From JAFAMS01 sp963715815 (GTDB taxonomy: Bacteria; Vulcanimicrobiota; Vulcanimicrobiia; Vulcanimicrobiales; Vulcanimicrobiaceae), in the NCBI GenBank assembly GCA_963715815.1, contig OY970278.1:186001-250000 (forward strand): a stretch of DNA of 64,000 nt. The letters are read 5' to 3'. Positions within the stretch are counted from its first letter, which is position 1. Each line of letters starts with the position of its first letter. The translations under genes were made by a program, and so were the position numbers. The notes below the pieces were generated by a model. That model was not told the DNA's origin. It did no database searches and worked only from the letters and a program-made list of their open reading frames with translations. Positions 17,090 through 24,981 of this stretch are shown one piece after another.

Positions 17090-17694
17090 GCATCAACCAA
17101 CGCGCGCGCCGCCGCAATCCGGTCGGGCGCACGCGATATCGCGGTGATCACGGCGGCCATCGCGGCACCGGTCGCGCGAACCTCCGGTATGCGGTCGAGC
17201 GTGATGCCGCCGATCGCTACGACGGGGACGTCGACGGCACGAACGGCTGCCCGAATTCCATCGGGCCCAATCGGCTCGCCGGCGTCGTGCTTGGTTCCGG
17301 TCGCGTACATCGCGCCAACCCCGATATAGTCGGCGCCGAGCGCGAGCGCGGCGTACGCGCTCGGGACATCCGGGCACGAGATGCCGATGATCTTGCCGCG
17401 CGCCCGTTCCCGCAGCCGGGTCGCACCCTGCAGTGCGAGATCTTCTTGTCCGAGATGCACGCCGTCGGCGCAATCGATCAGTCCGAGGTCATCATTCAAG
17501 ATCAACAGCGCTCCGGAGGCTCGCGTCCGTTCCCATGCACGGGTCAGCACGTTGCGATCGATCCCGCTCTTGCTGCGGTACTGCACGACCCGAATGCGGG
17601 CCGCCAAAACGTCATCGAGCTGCGCAAGGATGTCGCCTTCCGCCGCATCGACGATCGCGTAAATGCCGCGCAGCCCGCTAATGGGGGACGCCAA
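17077..17694 (-). CDS. thiE: Thiamine-phosphate synthase
   Basis: Joins HMP-pyrophosphate and thiazole phosphate to thiamine phosphate. About 205 residues from TTG 17694 (LASPISGLRGIYAIVD). TIM-barrel motifs: RVVQYRSKSG (normally QxRxK), LLILNDDLGLIDCADGVHLG, GKIIGISCPD, ADYIGVGAMYATGTK and VVAIGGITLD. The frame is open back to 17775, but that part overlaps the upstream gene's conserved end. No ATG or GTG lies near the expected N-terminus, so the start is inferred. It overlaps the gene upstream by 17 bases and thiD by 13. Confidence 0.88.
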   Translation of the reverse strand: MASPISGLRGIYAIVDAAEGDILAQLDDVLAARIRVVQYRSKSGIDRNVLTRAWERTRASGALLILNDDLGLIDCADGVHLGQEDLALQGATRLRERARGKIIGISCPDVPSAYAALALGADYIGVGAMYATGTKHDAGEPIGPDGIRAAVRAVDVPVVAIGGITLDRIPEVRATGAAMAAVITAISRAPDRIAAARALVDAWAR

Positions 17695-18448
17695 TCGGCG
17701 GCAAAACGAATTCAATTGGTTGGTCCGCGCCCTCAGGCAACGCGGGCGCGACGGTGAGATCGTACGTGCGTGCACGATCGTCGAGCCGGCCGGGTGTCAA
17801 AAAATCAATTTGTCCGGTATAGCGCGCATTGGGCGCCAAACGTAACCCGAGAAAAAGCTGACGATCCGTGAGCAACCAGTTGCGCGTGTCGAGCGGATGA
17901 TAGACGTTCGAACCGTCGCGCAAAAGCGTGCGCCCGTACGGTAAAAACGTGATGAATGCATTGCCGTCATTCTCGAATGTCAACGCCAGCTCGATGCGTC
18001 GCGGATAAAACGCCAGCTCGCGTACGATGATCTTCGCGCCGTTGCGATCGACGCTCGTGCCCTCGGGAACGTACGAACGATAGGGATGTCCCTCGTCATC
18101 GACGCGGTACGCGTTGTTTTCACGAACGATGCGATAGCGCAGTTCGAGGCGGCCGTGCCCGAGCTGCTGCGTCCCGTGATTTAGAAACACGATCGCTTCG
18201 CGCAGCGTCACGATCTGCGCGTCCTTCGCTTGTTCCACGCGCAGCGCTTTGGGGTCGCTCGCGCTGAAGCGTTCCGCGCTGAACACCGATTTGTAGTTGC
18301 GCAGGCTGCCGAAATAACGCTGCATGGGCGTGGCCAGTAGCGCGTAGGCTTTTTCATACTCGCTGCGGCCGACGGCACGCGCGTAAGCCAGCGCAACGTC
18401 GACGGCCGCACCTCTGGGTGGCGGCGCTGCACCCAAGAGTGCGAGCAT
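17678..18448 (-). CDS. Unrecognised exported protein downstream of parB
   Basis: 256 residues from ATG 18448. Not recognised. After a short hydrophobic N-terminus it reads VALAYARAVGRSEYEKAYAL, a helical start like small periplasmic DUF4878-type domains. A beta-rich part follows (RIELALTFENDGNAFITFLP, NARYTGQIDFLTPGRLDDRA) resembling an Ig-like fold. The hydrophobic run continues upstream of the ATG in frame (LAALLAMLALLGAA), with no start codon back to the parB TGA. GTG 18482, in a GTGA overlap with parB, would give a perfect signal peptide (MKGTR then LAALLAMLALLGAA) if one base were removed near 18467-18477. The distance 18482 to 17678 is one base over a multiple of three, consistent with one inserted base. 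Confidence 0.65.
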   Translation of the reverse strand: MLALLGAAPPPRGAAVDVALAYARAVGRSEYEKAYALLATPMQRYFGSLRNYKSVFSAERFSASDPKALRVEQAKDAQIVTLREAIVFLNHGTQQLGHGRLELRYRIVRENNAYRVDDEGHPYRSYVPEGTSVDRNGAKIIVRELAFYPRRIELALTFENDGNAFITFLPYGRTLLRDGSNVYHPLDTRNWLLTDRQLFLGLRLAPNARYTGQIDFLTPGRLDDRARTYDLTVAPALPEGADQPIEFVLPPIGVPH

Positions 18449-18478
18449 CGCGAGCAGCGCCGCGAGCCCGCGTCCCCT

Positions 18479-19324
18479 TCACGCCTGGCCTAAGAGAATG
18501 TCGACGATTCGAATCAGATCGGATTCGTCGGTGAAGCGAATCTCGATACGGCCGCCCTTCTTCGCCCGGACAAAGGTGATCCGCGAACCGAGCCGGTGTC
18601 GCAACTGGTCGGCGACGTCGTTCAGATCGTCGGCGCTGGTCGCAGCGCGCTTCTTCGGGGGCAAGCCAAGCCGCTGCGCCAAGCGCTCGAGGACGCGAAC
18701 GGACGTGCCTTCGCGCGCGGCCCGCTCGGCGATCGCGACGCGGTCCTTTTCGGGGAAGGACAGCAATGCTTTGGCGTGGCCCGGCGAGAGCTGGCGCGCG
18801 CGAATGAGGGCTTGGATCGGCTCGGCCAGCACCAGCAAGCGCAGCGCGTTTGCAACCGAGGGTCGTGCGCGCCCGACGCGCTCGGCGACACGCTCTTGCG
18901 TGTAGCCGTAATCGTCGATCAGATGTTGATAACCCATCGCTTCTTCAAGCGCATCGAGATCTTCGCGTTGTAAATTCTCGACCATCGCAAGCTCGAGACT
19001 CTGCTGATCTTCCGCTTCACGAACGATCGCAGGCATCGTTCGTAATCCCGCCGCTGCCGCGGCTCGCCAGCGCCGTTCGCCGGCAATTAGCTCGTAACGA
19101 TCTCCGCGCTTTCGAACCAAAATCGGAACCAGCACGCCGAAAGCTGCGATCGAGCTTTGCAATCCTTCGAGCGCACCGGCATCGAACGTCGTGCGCGGTT
19201 GATACGGATTGGGAACGATCGCATCGATCGGAATTTCGCTTGCGCCTTGCGGACGTTCGCGTGCAATGGGCTGCGAATCGCCGAGCAGCGCACCGAGTCC
19301 TCGGCCGAGTCCGCGCTTCGCCAT
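18479..19324 (-). CDS. parB: Chromosome partitioning protein ParB
   Basis: CTP-dependent DNA clamp that loads at parS, spreads and recruits SMC. 281 residues. The N-terminus RGLGRGLGALLG is the ParA-activating tail, followed by the CTP-binding domain with IVPNPYQPRTTF, LIAGERRWRAAAAAG and MVENLQREDLDALEEA. A helix-turn-helix segment covers YTQERVAERVGRARPSVANA, and a C-terminal dimerisation domain ends ESDLIRIVDILLGQA. It overlaps parA by one base. A candidate parS is just upstream of parA. Confidence 0.96.
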   Translation of the reverse strand: MAKRGLGRGLGALLGDSQPIARERPQGASEIPIDAIVPNPYQPRTTFDAGALEGLQSSIAAFGVLVPILVRKRGDRYELIAGERRWRAAAAAGLRTMPAIVREAEDQQSLELAMVENLQREDLDALEEAMGYQHLIDDYGYTQERVAERVGRARPSVANALRLLVLAEPIQALIRARQLSPGHAKALLSFPEKDRVAIAERAAREGTSVRVLERLAQRLGLPPKKRAATSADDLNDVADQLRHRLGSRITFVRAKKGGRIEIRFTDESDLIRIVDILLGQA

Positions 19325-20094
19325 TACGATACGGTTTCGAGCGCGGTGACTTCGCGCGCGAGATCAAGATACGCTTGTGCGCCGCGGCTGCGCACGTCGA
19401 AAAGTACGACCGGTTTTCCGAACGACGGCGCTTCGGAAAGTCGAATATTGCGCGGGATTTGCGTCTTGAAAACGTGCTCGGGAAAATAGCGCATCACTTC
19501 GTCGACGACTTCGACGGCAAGCCGCGTGCGGCCGTCGTACATCGTGACGAGAACGCCGAGAATTTCCAAGCGCGGATTGAGCGCTTCCTTGACGCGCTGC
19601 ACGATTGCAGTGAGCTGCGAGAGACCTTCGAGCGCATAAAACTCGGCTTGAATCGGAATGATCATTTGGTCCGCGGCGACCAACGCGTTGATCGTTAGGA
19701 GACCGAGCGAAGGCGGGCAATCGACGAAAATATAGTCGTATTGGTCAACGACCCCAGCAAGCGCTTGACGTAAACGGTTCTCGCGGGCCATTGCGGAGAC
19801 CAGCTCGACCTCGGCGCCGGCCAAATTCGCCGTCGCGGGAATGATCGAAAGATTCTCGACGTCGGTTGGGATGATCGCCGACGCCGCGCCGATCTCCCCG
19901 AGGAGCAGCGCATAAGAATCATTCTCAATACCGCGCTTGTCGATGCCGAGTCCGGTCGTGGCGTTCCCCTGCGGGTCGATATCGACCAGTAAAATACGCT
20001 TACCAAGCAAGGCAAGGCAAGCGCCTAGATTAACGGCGGTGGTACTTTTTCCGACACCGCCTTTTTGATTGACAACCGCGACCGTGCGACCCAT
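19324..20094 (-). CDS. parA: Chromosome partitioning ATPase ParA (Soj)
   Basis: Deviant-Walker ATPase that positions ParB-origin complexes and can modulate DnaA. 256 residues. Deviant Walker A NQKGGVGKSTTAVNLG with both lysines, Walker A-prime LVDIDPQGNAT and Walker B FVDCPPSLGLLTIN are clear. No N-terminal HTH extension, so it is the chromosomal (Soj) type. Located about 8 kb from the origin, in the usual parA-parB order with rsmG and mnmG nearby. Confidence 0.97.
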   Translation of the reverse strand: MGRTVAVVNQKGGVGKSTTAVNLGACLALLGKRILLVDIDPQGNATTGLGIDKRGIENDSYALLLGEIGAASAIIPTDVENLSIIPATANLAGAEVELVSAMARENRLRQALAGVVDQYDYIFVDCPPSLGLLTINALVAADQMIIPIQAEFYALEGLSQLTAIVQRVKEALNPRLEILGVLVTMYDGRTRLAVEVVDEVMRYFPEHVFKTQIPRNIRLSEAPSFGKPVVLFDVRSRGAQAYLDLAREVTALETVS

Positions 20095-20127
20095 TCCCTC
20101 GCTGCCGCCGTTCGTTCCGGGTGCGAA

Positions 20128-20143
20128 TGTTCCCCGGGGAACA
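20128..20143. promoter_or_regulatory. Candidate parS site
   Basis: The 16-base perfect palindrome TGTTCCCCGGGGAACA lies 34 bases upstream of parA. Canonical parS is TGTTTCACGTGAAACA or TGTTCCACGTGGAACA; outer halves match (TGTTCC...GGAACA) and only the central CACGTG is CCCGGG. Position beside parAB and close to the origin supports the call. It could alternatively be a ParB- or ParA-linked operator. Confidence 0.6.
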
Positions 20144-20153
20144 ATGCAAGGAT

Positions 20154-21517
20154 TCAGCGCGTCAGAATGTCGGCGATCGCATTCCGCGCGATATCCAGAA
20201 GAAGCTCGCGCTCATTCCGTTCGGGGTGCTCGGTAACAGCGTCCAAAAGGCGTTGAAGAACGTCCCCGACCTCCGGGCCGCCCTTCGAATCCGGCGGCAA
20301 AACATTCTCAGCGATGAGTACCTCGATCACGTCATTGCCGGAAACGGCAAGATCCTTGACGCTCATCGGCGGGCGTTCCGAGAGCACGCTCCAGACCCGC
20401 GATTCGAAAACGTCGTTACCTCCCCGATCGGGAAGGCCGCTTCCGACGACGTCGGCGTGGCGCAACGCAAAGAGACCGGTCAGATGCTCGGGACCGACGC
20501 GCCGGATGAAGCGCCGGATCGTCGCCGGCGCGAGACCCTGGATCGGCCACGTACATGTGGTGACGGACGAGCGCCGCAACCGCCTCGGACGTCTGCGATG
20601 GGAAGCGCAGCCGTTCGAGCATGTCGCGGCTCATCGTTTCCCCGTCGATCTCATGGCGGTAGAAGTGCGGGCCCTCTTTGGTGCGAGGCTTTGCGACGTC
20701 GTGCAAAAGCGCAGCAAGGCGAATCACCGGATCGCCGGGCGGAGCTGCATCAAGCGTCGCGAGCGAATGGCGCCACACGTCAAAACGATGCCAACGGTTT
20801 TGCGTGACGCCGTCACCCTCAAGCAGCTCGGGCCAGACGTGCTCGAGCACGCCCGTCTCCGCCAGGAGCGCAAAGCCGATCGATGGACGCTCCGCGCTCG
20901 AGGAGCTTGAGGAGCTCGTCCGAAATGCGCTCTGTCGAGACGGTCTTGGCGAGATGCGCGGCTGCACGCATCGCCTTGATCGCAGCCGGGGAGAGCGCGT
21001 ATCGAAATCGCGCTGCGAACTGCGCCGCGCGAAACATCCGCAGCGGATCCTCTTCGAACGTCTCGGCGCGCACGATGTCGATTCGCTGCGCCCGAATATC
21101 GTCGGCGCCGCCGTACGGATCGACGAGCTCCCCGGACGGTAACGCGCGCGCCAGCATGTTCATGCGGAAATCGCGGCGCGCGAGATCATCTTCGAGCGTG
21201 ATCTCGGGTGAGGACACGACTTTGAAATCGCGGTGTCCCGTCCCGGTCGAGACCTCGCGGCGGGGAAGCGCGAGATCGGCGTTTCCTACGTCGGACGAGA
21301 ACTTGATGACCGAGAAGGCGGCGCCGACGAGATCGACGTTGCCGTGCGGGGCCAAGCGCGCAATCAACTCGTCCTGTGGCACCCCCACCACGACATAATC
21401 GAAATCTTTCGAGCCCTCCGGAGTCCCGCGCAGCTCGTCGCGGACGCGTCCGCCGACCGAATACAGCGAGCCCGGTGGTAACCAGGCTGCGAGCGATTCA
21501 TCGAGAGCGTTCATCAC
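20154..21517 (-). pseudogene. cca: CCA-adding enzyme / poly(A) polymerase family, two frameshifts
   Basis: A tRNA nucleotidyltransferase spread over three frames: 21517 to about 20880 (head domain SVGGRVRDEL, DFDYVVVG, RRDFRMNMLA), about 20880 to 20540 (HD part RLAALLHDVAKPRTKEGP, VRHHMYVADPG) and about 20540 to 20154 (LAPATIRRFIRRVGPEHLTG to the end). The span is two bases over a multiple of three, so removing one base at each junction restores about 453 residues. Junction 1 is the tandem CGATCGAT at 20877-20884; dropping one four-base unit gives LLERGASIGFALLAETG. Junction 2 is CCC at 20536-20538; dropping one base gives ADPGLAPATIRR. It overlaps rsmG by four bases. Sequence error, true decay and programmed +1 frameshifting are all open. 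Confidence 0.8.
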
Positions 21518-22191
21518 GAAGAGAGTGGCCGGTGTTGCGCGATGCCGACCCGGCGCGGAAAGCGCTCGGGCGTCGGAGATCGCTTAGTGACGATCAGAAT
21601 ACGACGTTCGCCTTCCAGCGGCAACTCATCGCTTAACTCGCCTCCCAAAGCAAGCGCAGCTTCTGCAGCCAGTGCACGCTCTGCATCGAGCATTGTTCCA
21701 CGCTGTAAGAGCGCGCGTCCGCCGATTGCCACAAACGGCAGCGTCAGCTCGACGACGGCCGCTGCGGATCCCAGCGCCCGTGCTGTCGCGTAGGTAAATC
21801 GGTCCCGAAAACCCTTATCGCGTGCGAGATTTTCCGCACGTGCGGCAATTGCTTCGCCTTCGATGCCGAGCTGTTGCATTGCGTCCACGACGAACGCGAT
21901 TTTCTTGGCGGTCGCATCGACCGACGTCACGCGAATCCCGCGCACGATCGCAAGTGGAATCCCCGGAAGGCCGCCGCCGGCGCCGACGTCGATCAGCTCC
22001 TCGTCGGCTGCGATCAGCGGAACAAGCGTGAGCGCATCGGCGATGTGTTTTGCGATCGCCTCCGCATCACGCGCGCCCGTCAGATTGAATTCTCGATTGC
22101 GCTCGAGTAGAAGCTCGCCGTAACGCGACAGCCGCTCGAGCGCTTCCGGCGGTGCGCCGTGACGCGCGAGCGCGCTCGCTACGTCACTCAC
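21514..22191 (-). CDS. rsmG: 16S rRNA (guanine527-N7)-methyltransferase
   Basis: SAM-dependent methyltransferase acting on G527 of 16S rRNA. 225 residues from GTG 22191, in a GTGA overlap with the mnmG stop. The N-terminal segment LLERNREFNLTGARDAEAIA, the SAM-binding ELIDVGAGGGLPGIPLAI and the following VDATAKKIAFV are typical. mnmG-rsmG-parA-parB near the origin is a widespread arrangement, here with cca inserted between rsmG and parA. Confidence 0.95.
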   Translation of the reverse strand: MSDVASALARHGAPPEALERLSRYGELLLERNREFNLTGARDAEAIAKHIADALTLVPLIAADEELIDVGAGGGLPGIPLAIVRGIRVTSVDATAKKIAFVVDAMQQLGIEGEAIAARAENLARDKGFRDRFTYATARALGSAAAVVELTLPFVAIGGRALLQRGTMLDAERALAAEAALALGGELSDELPLEGERRILIVTKRSPTPERFPRRVGIAQHRPLSS

Positions 22192-24065
22192 AGAGCCGCG
22201 ACGTGTTCCTTCCGGTGACGATGCACGAACAGCGAAAGAATCGCAACGTCCGCCGGTGTCACGCCCGGGATGCGACCAGCAGCACCGATCGTTTCTGGCT
22301 TATGGCGTATGAGTTTTTCACGCGCTTCGTGTGAAAGTGCGCGAATCGAATCGTAGGTGAAATCATCCGGAATCGGATCGCCTTGGGCACGCTGCGCGCG
22401 TTCGATCGCGAGCTCTTGACGCCGCACATACCCCGCGAGCTTGATCTCGATCGCGGCACGTTCCACGACCTCATCGGAACCCAAAAACCCGGCAACGTCG
22501 GAAGCGCTGATTTCGGGGCGGCGCAAAGCGTCGGCAACCGTCGCTCCACGCTCGAAACTCGAATCGCCGATGCGCTGCACATCGAGGCGCGTGCGTTCGG
22601 CGTGCACGATCGTCGTCTCGAGCCGCAGGCGGCGTGCGACGAAATCTTCCCATGCGGCATCCTCGACGAGCCCGATCTCGCGGCCCCGCGGCGTCAAGCG
22701 CAGATCGGCGTTGTCGTGCCGTAAGAGGACGCGATGTTCCGCGCGTGAGGTCAGCATCCGGTACGGTTCATCGACGCCTTTGGTCGTCAGATCGTCGATC
22801 ATCGTTCCGATGTACGAATCGGTCCGCGTCAGCAAAAAAGCAGTCTCGCCGCGCACGCTACGCGCCGCATTGATCCCGGCGATCAGCCCCTGCGCGGCTG
22901 CTTCTTCGTAGCCTGACGTTCCGTTGAGCTGACCGCAGTGATAAAGTCCCTTGATGCGGCGCGTTTCGAGCGTCGCCAGCAGCTCGGTCGGCTGTACGAA
23001 ATCGTACTCGACTGCGTAGCCGCCGCGCAGCATCACGCAATTTTCGAGTCCCGGCAACGTGTGCAGCATTTCGATTTGCACGTCGGCCGGAAGCGACGTC
23101 GAGAAACCGCCGACGTAGTACGTCGGTTCGTCCCAACCTTCGGGTTCGATGAAGATCTGATGCGACGGATTCTGCGCGAATTTGATGACTTTATCTTCAA
23201 TCGAGGGACAATATCGCGGCCCGATTCCGCGAATCAAATCGAGGCCGTAAAGCGGCGAACGATGCAGATTGTCGCGCACCAACGCATGTGTCGACTCGTT
23301 CGTCGTCGTGATCCAGCACGCGAGCTGTGGACCTGCGAATTCGGGTTTGCTTCGATAGCTGAACGGCAGCGGAATTGGGCTCGGCTCTTGCGCCGCCATG
23401 GGGGCCGTATCGACGGTAGTCTTGTCGATGCGCGGCGGCGTCCCGGTCTTGAGCCGGCGCAGCGGAAATCCAAGCTCGGCCAAGCTGGCCGACAGTCCGA
23501 TTGCGGGCGCCTCGCCGAAGCGGCCTTCGGCCTTCACGTCATCGCCGCGGAAGGTCTTGCCGCCCAGGAACGTCCCGGTTGCTAGAACGACTGCGCCGGC
23601 GCGCAACACCCGGCCGTCGGTCGTCCGAACGCCAACGGCCGCGCCAAACTCGGTCACGATGCCCTCGACCATCGCCGGGACGATCGTCAGATTCGGTTGA
23701 CGCTCGATATGCTCGCGGGCTCGGCGTGCGTAGGCGGGTTTGTCGGCCTGCGCGCGCAGCGCGCGGACGGCTGCGCCTTTGCTTTCGTTCAGCCAGCGGA
23801 CGTGCACGGAGGTCGCGTCGATCAAGACGCCCATCTCGCCGCCCAGTGCATCGATCTCGCGGACGAGCTGGCCCTTTGCGCTCCCACCCACACTCGGATT
23901 ACAGGGCAGCGTGCAGATCTTCGACGGCTCGCCGGTGACGAGCAGCGTTTCAACGCCAAGGCGTGCGCTCGCAAGAGCTGCTTCCAGCCCCGCATGCCCG
24001 CCCCCGACGACGATTACGCCGCTACGTTCCCTTACCGCTACCGTCACTTGCGGATTGTACCGCAT
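22188..24065 (-). CDS. mnmG: tRNA U34 carboxymethylaminomethyl enzyme MnmG
   Basis: FAD-dependent subunit that, with MnmE, makes cmnm5U34 in tRNA. 625 residues from ATG 24065. FAD-binding VIVVGGGHAGLEAALASARLG, then CNPSVGGSAKGQLVREIDALGG, the PRYCPSIEDK segment, GLYHCGQLNGTSGYEEAAAQG and the C-terminal helical domain with IPGVTPADVAIL. The ATG overlaps the upstream gene by 44 bases; GTG 24047 (VTVAVRERSGVIVVGGG) is an equally good start with a smaller overlap. mnmE lies close by on the same strand, separated by two small membrane-protein genes. Confidence 0.95.
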   Translation of the reverse strand: MRYNPQVTVAVRERSGVIVVGGGHAGLEAALASARLGVETLLVTGEPSKICTLPCNPSVGGSAKGQLVREIDALGGEMGVLIDATSVHVRWLNESKGAAVRALRAQADKPAYARRAREHIERQPNLTIVPAMVEGIVTEFGAAVGVRTTDGRVLRAGAVVLATGTFLGGKTFRGDDVKAEGRFGEAPAIGLSASLAELGFPLRRLKTGTPPRIDKTTVDTAPMAAQEPSPIPLPFSYRSKPEFAGPQLACWITTTNESTHALVRDNLHRSPLYGLDLIRGIGPRYCPSIEDKVIKFAQNPSHQIFIEPEGWDEPTYYVGGFSTSLPADVQIEMLHTLPGLENCVMLRGGYAVEYDFVQPTELLATLETRRIKGLYHCGQLNGTSGYEEAAAQGLIAGINAARSVRGETAFLLTRTDSYIGTMIDDLTTKGVDEPYRMLTSRAEHRVLLRHDNADLRLTPRGREIGLVEDAAWEDFVARRLRLETTIVHAERTRLDVQRIGDSSFERGATVADALRRPEISASDVAGFLGSDEVVERAAIEIKLAGYVRRQELAIERAQRAQGDPIPDDFTYDSIRALSHEAREKLIRHKPETIGAAGRIPGVTPADVAILSLFVHRHRKEHVAAL

Positions 24066-24486
24066 CGATCACGGCTTGTGGTTCCGGCGTTCCCACTGCA
24101 AAACGCGTGCCGCTGCGCAGCACGATCTGCACGGCGTTGAAACCTGAGACATTCCAGACCCAGCCGTGCCACGTCAGGTGGATGCCCCAACCCTCCAAAA
24201 TGCTGGTCTTGATCGGCCGAATCGATACGATCTGCGCGAGCGGAATGCGGCGGCCGATCCCCGATACGCCGAAAAACCACGTTATGTGGCGTTCCGTGAC
24301 GCGCACCGTAAGCGTTGAAAAAAGCGCGGCTACAACAAACAAAATCGGAACCAGACTATATGAGATCGTCCGTTCGGACGGCGCCGAGATTGCAGCCGCA
24401 ATGCAAATCAAGACGGCGATCGCAAACAAGAAGATGACCGTCAACCAACCTACTTGCCGGTGCTCGTACAGCACGCGTTCGTTCAT
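24022..24486 (-). CDS. Small membrane protein with PH-like domain
   Basis: 154 residues from ATG 24486. Two N-terminal transmembrane helices (VIFLFAIAVLICIAAAI and YSLVPILFVVAALFSTLTV) precede a soluble segment, WFFGVSGIGRRIPLAQIVSI ... GWGIHLTWHGWVWNVSGFNA. This has the pattern of bacterial PH-domain (YdbT/YdbS-like) proteins. Function unknown. It overlaps the gene upstream by four bases and mnmG by up to 44, so it belongs to the same operon. Confidence 0.75.
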   Translation of the reverse strand: MNERVLYEHRQVGWLTVIFLFAIAVLICIAAAISAPSERTISYSLVPILFVVAALFSTLTVRVTERHITWFFGVSGIGRRIPLAQIVSIRPIKTSILEGWGIHLTWHGWVWNVSGFNAVQIVLRSGTRFAVGTPEPQAVIDAVQSASDGSGKGT

Positions 24487-24968
24487 GCGGCGCCCAGCTC
24501 GCGGAAGCGTTGCGCGATCACGTAGCGCGCACCGATGATCGAGCCGAGTGCGAATGCAATCAGGCCATCACTGGCCGCAAGCGCTTCCGGTTGCGTTTGT
24601 CCTGCAAAGAAATAGCGAATGGCAAACCGCGCCAAAAACGCGACACCCCAAATTGCGAGCGGAATGATCGAAGGCTGCACGATCAAGACGCCCGGCTGAC
24701 TGGTGGACTCTACCTTCGTGTGCCGGCCGCGCAAGAGTCCAAGCGGAAATCCGAGGACGATTCCGAGTACGACCGCCAGAGCGATCATCGGGATCGGTAC
24801 ATTACCGTCGAACGATTGCCAAACTAACAGCAGCGTAACGAGCGCGATGAGCGTCGGGCCCACCCACAATCGCGAGGCGCGCATCCGCACCGGTCGCAGC
24901 AAGCGAAAGTAGACGACTGCCCCGATGACGAGGACGTAAATGAGCGCTGTGGCTCCGCCGTGCTCCAC
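24483..24968 (-). CDS. CcdC/DUF1453-like membrane protein
   Basis: 161 residues from GTG 24968, preceded by GGAGATAAGAA, a good ribosome-binding site. Five hydrophobic segments: ALIYVLVIGAVVYF, LWVGPTLIALVTLLLVW, IPMIALAVVLGIVLGFPLGL, IPLAIWGVAFLARFAIRYF and GLIAFALGSIIGARYVI. The loop GFPLGLLRGRHTKVE resembles that of CcdC-type (DUF1453) proteins; assignment tentative. It sits 13 bases after mnmE and overlaps the next gene by four. Confidence 0.6.
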   Translation of the reverse strand: MEHGGATALIYVLVIGAVVYFRLLRPVRMRASRLWVGPTLIALVTLLLVWQSFDGNVPIPMIALAVVLGIVLGFPLGLLRGRHTKVESTSQPGVLIVQPSIIPLAIWGVAFLARFAIRYFFAGQTQPEALAASDGLIAFALGSIIGARYVIAQRFRELGAA

Positions 24969-24981
24969 TTCTTATCTCCTC

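Noticed and set aside
18449..18481. TGA readthrough from parB into the following exported protein
   Set aside because: parB ends at its normal C-terminus and a signal peptide would then be internal; a one-base insertion with a GTGA start explains the data better.
20314..20910. Plus-strand open frames of about 200 codons opposite cca
   Set aside because: Minus-strand sequence shows clear tRNA nucleotidyltransferase motifs across the same bases; the plus frames are Arg/Ala-rich shadows.
22938..23585. 215-codon open frame antisense to mnmG
   Set aside because: mnmG is intact and highly conserved here; the antisense product has no recognisable features.
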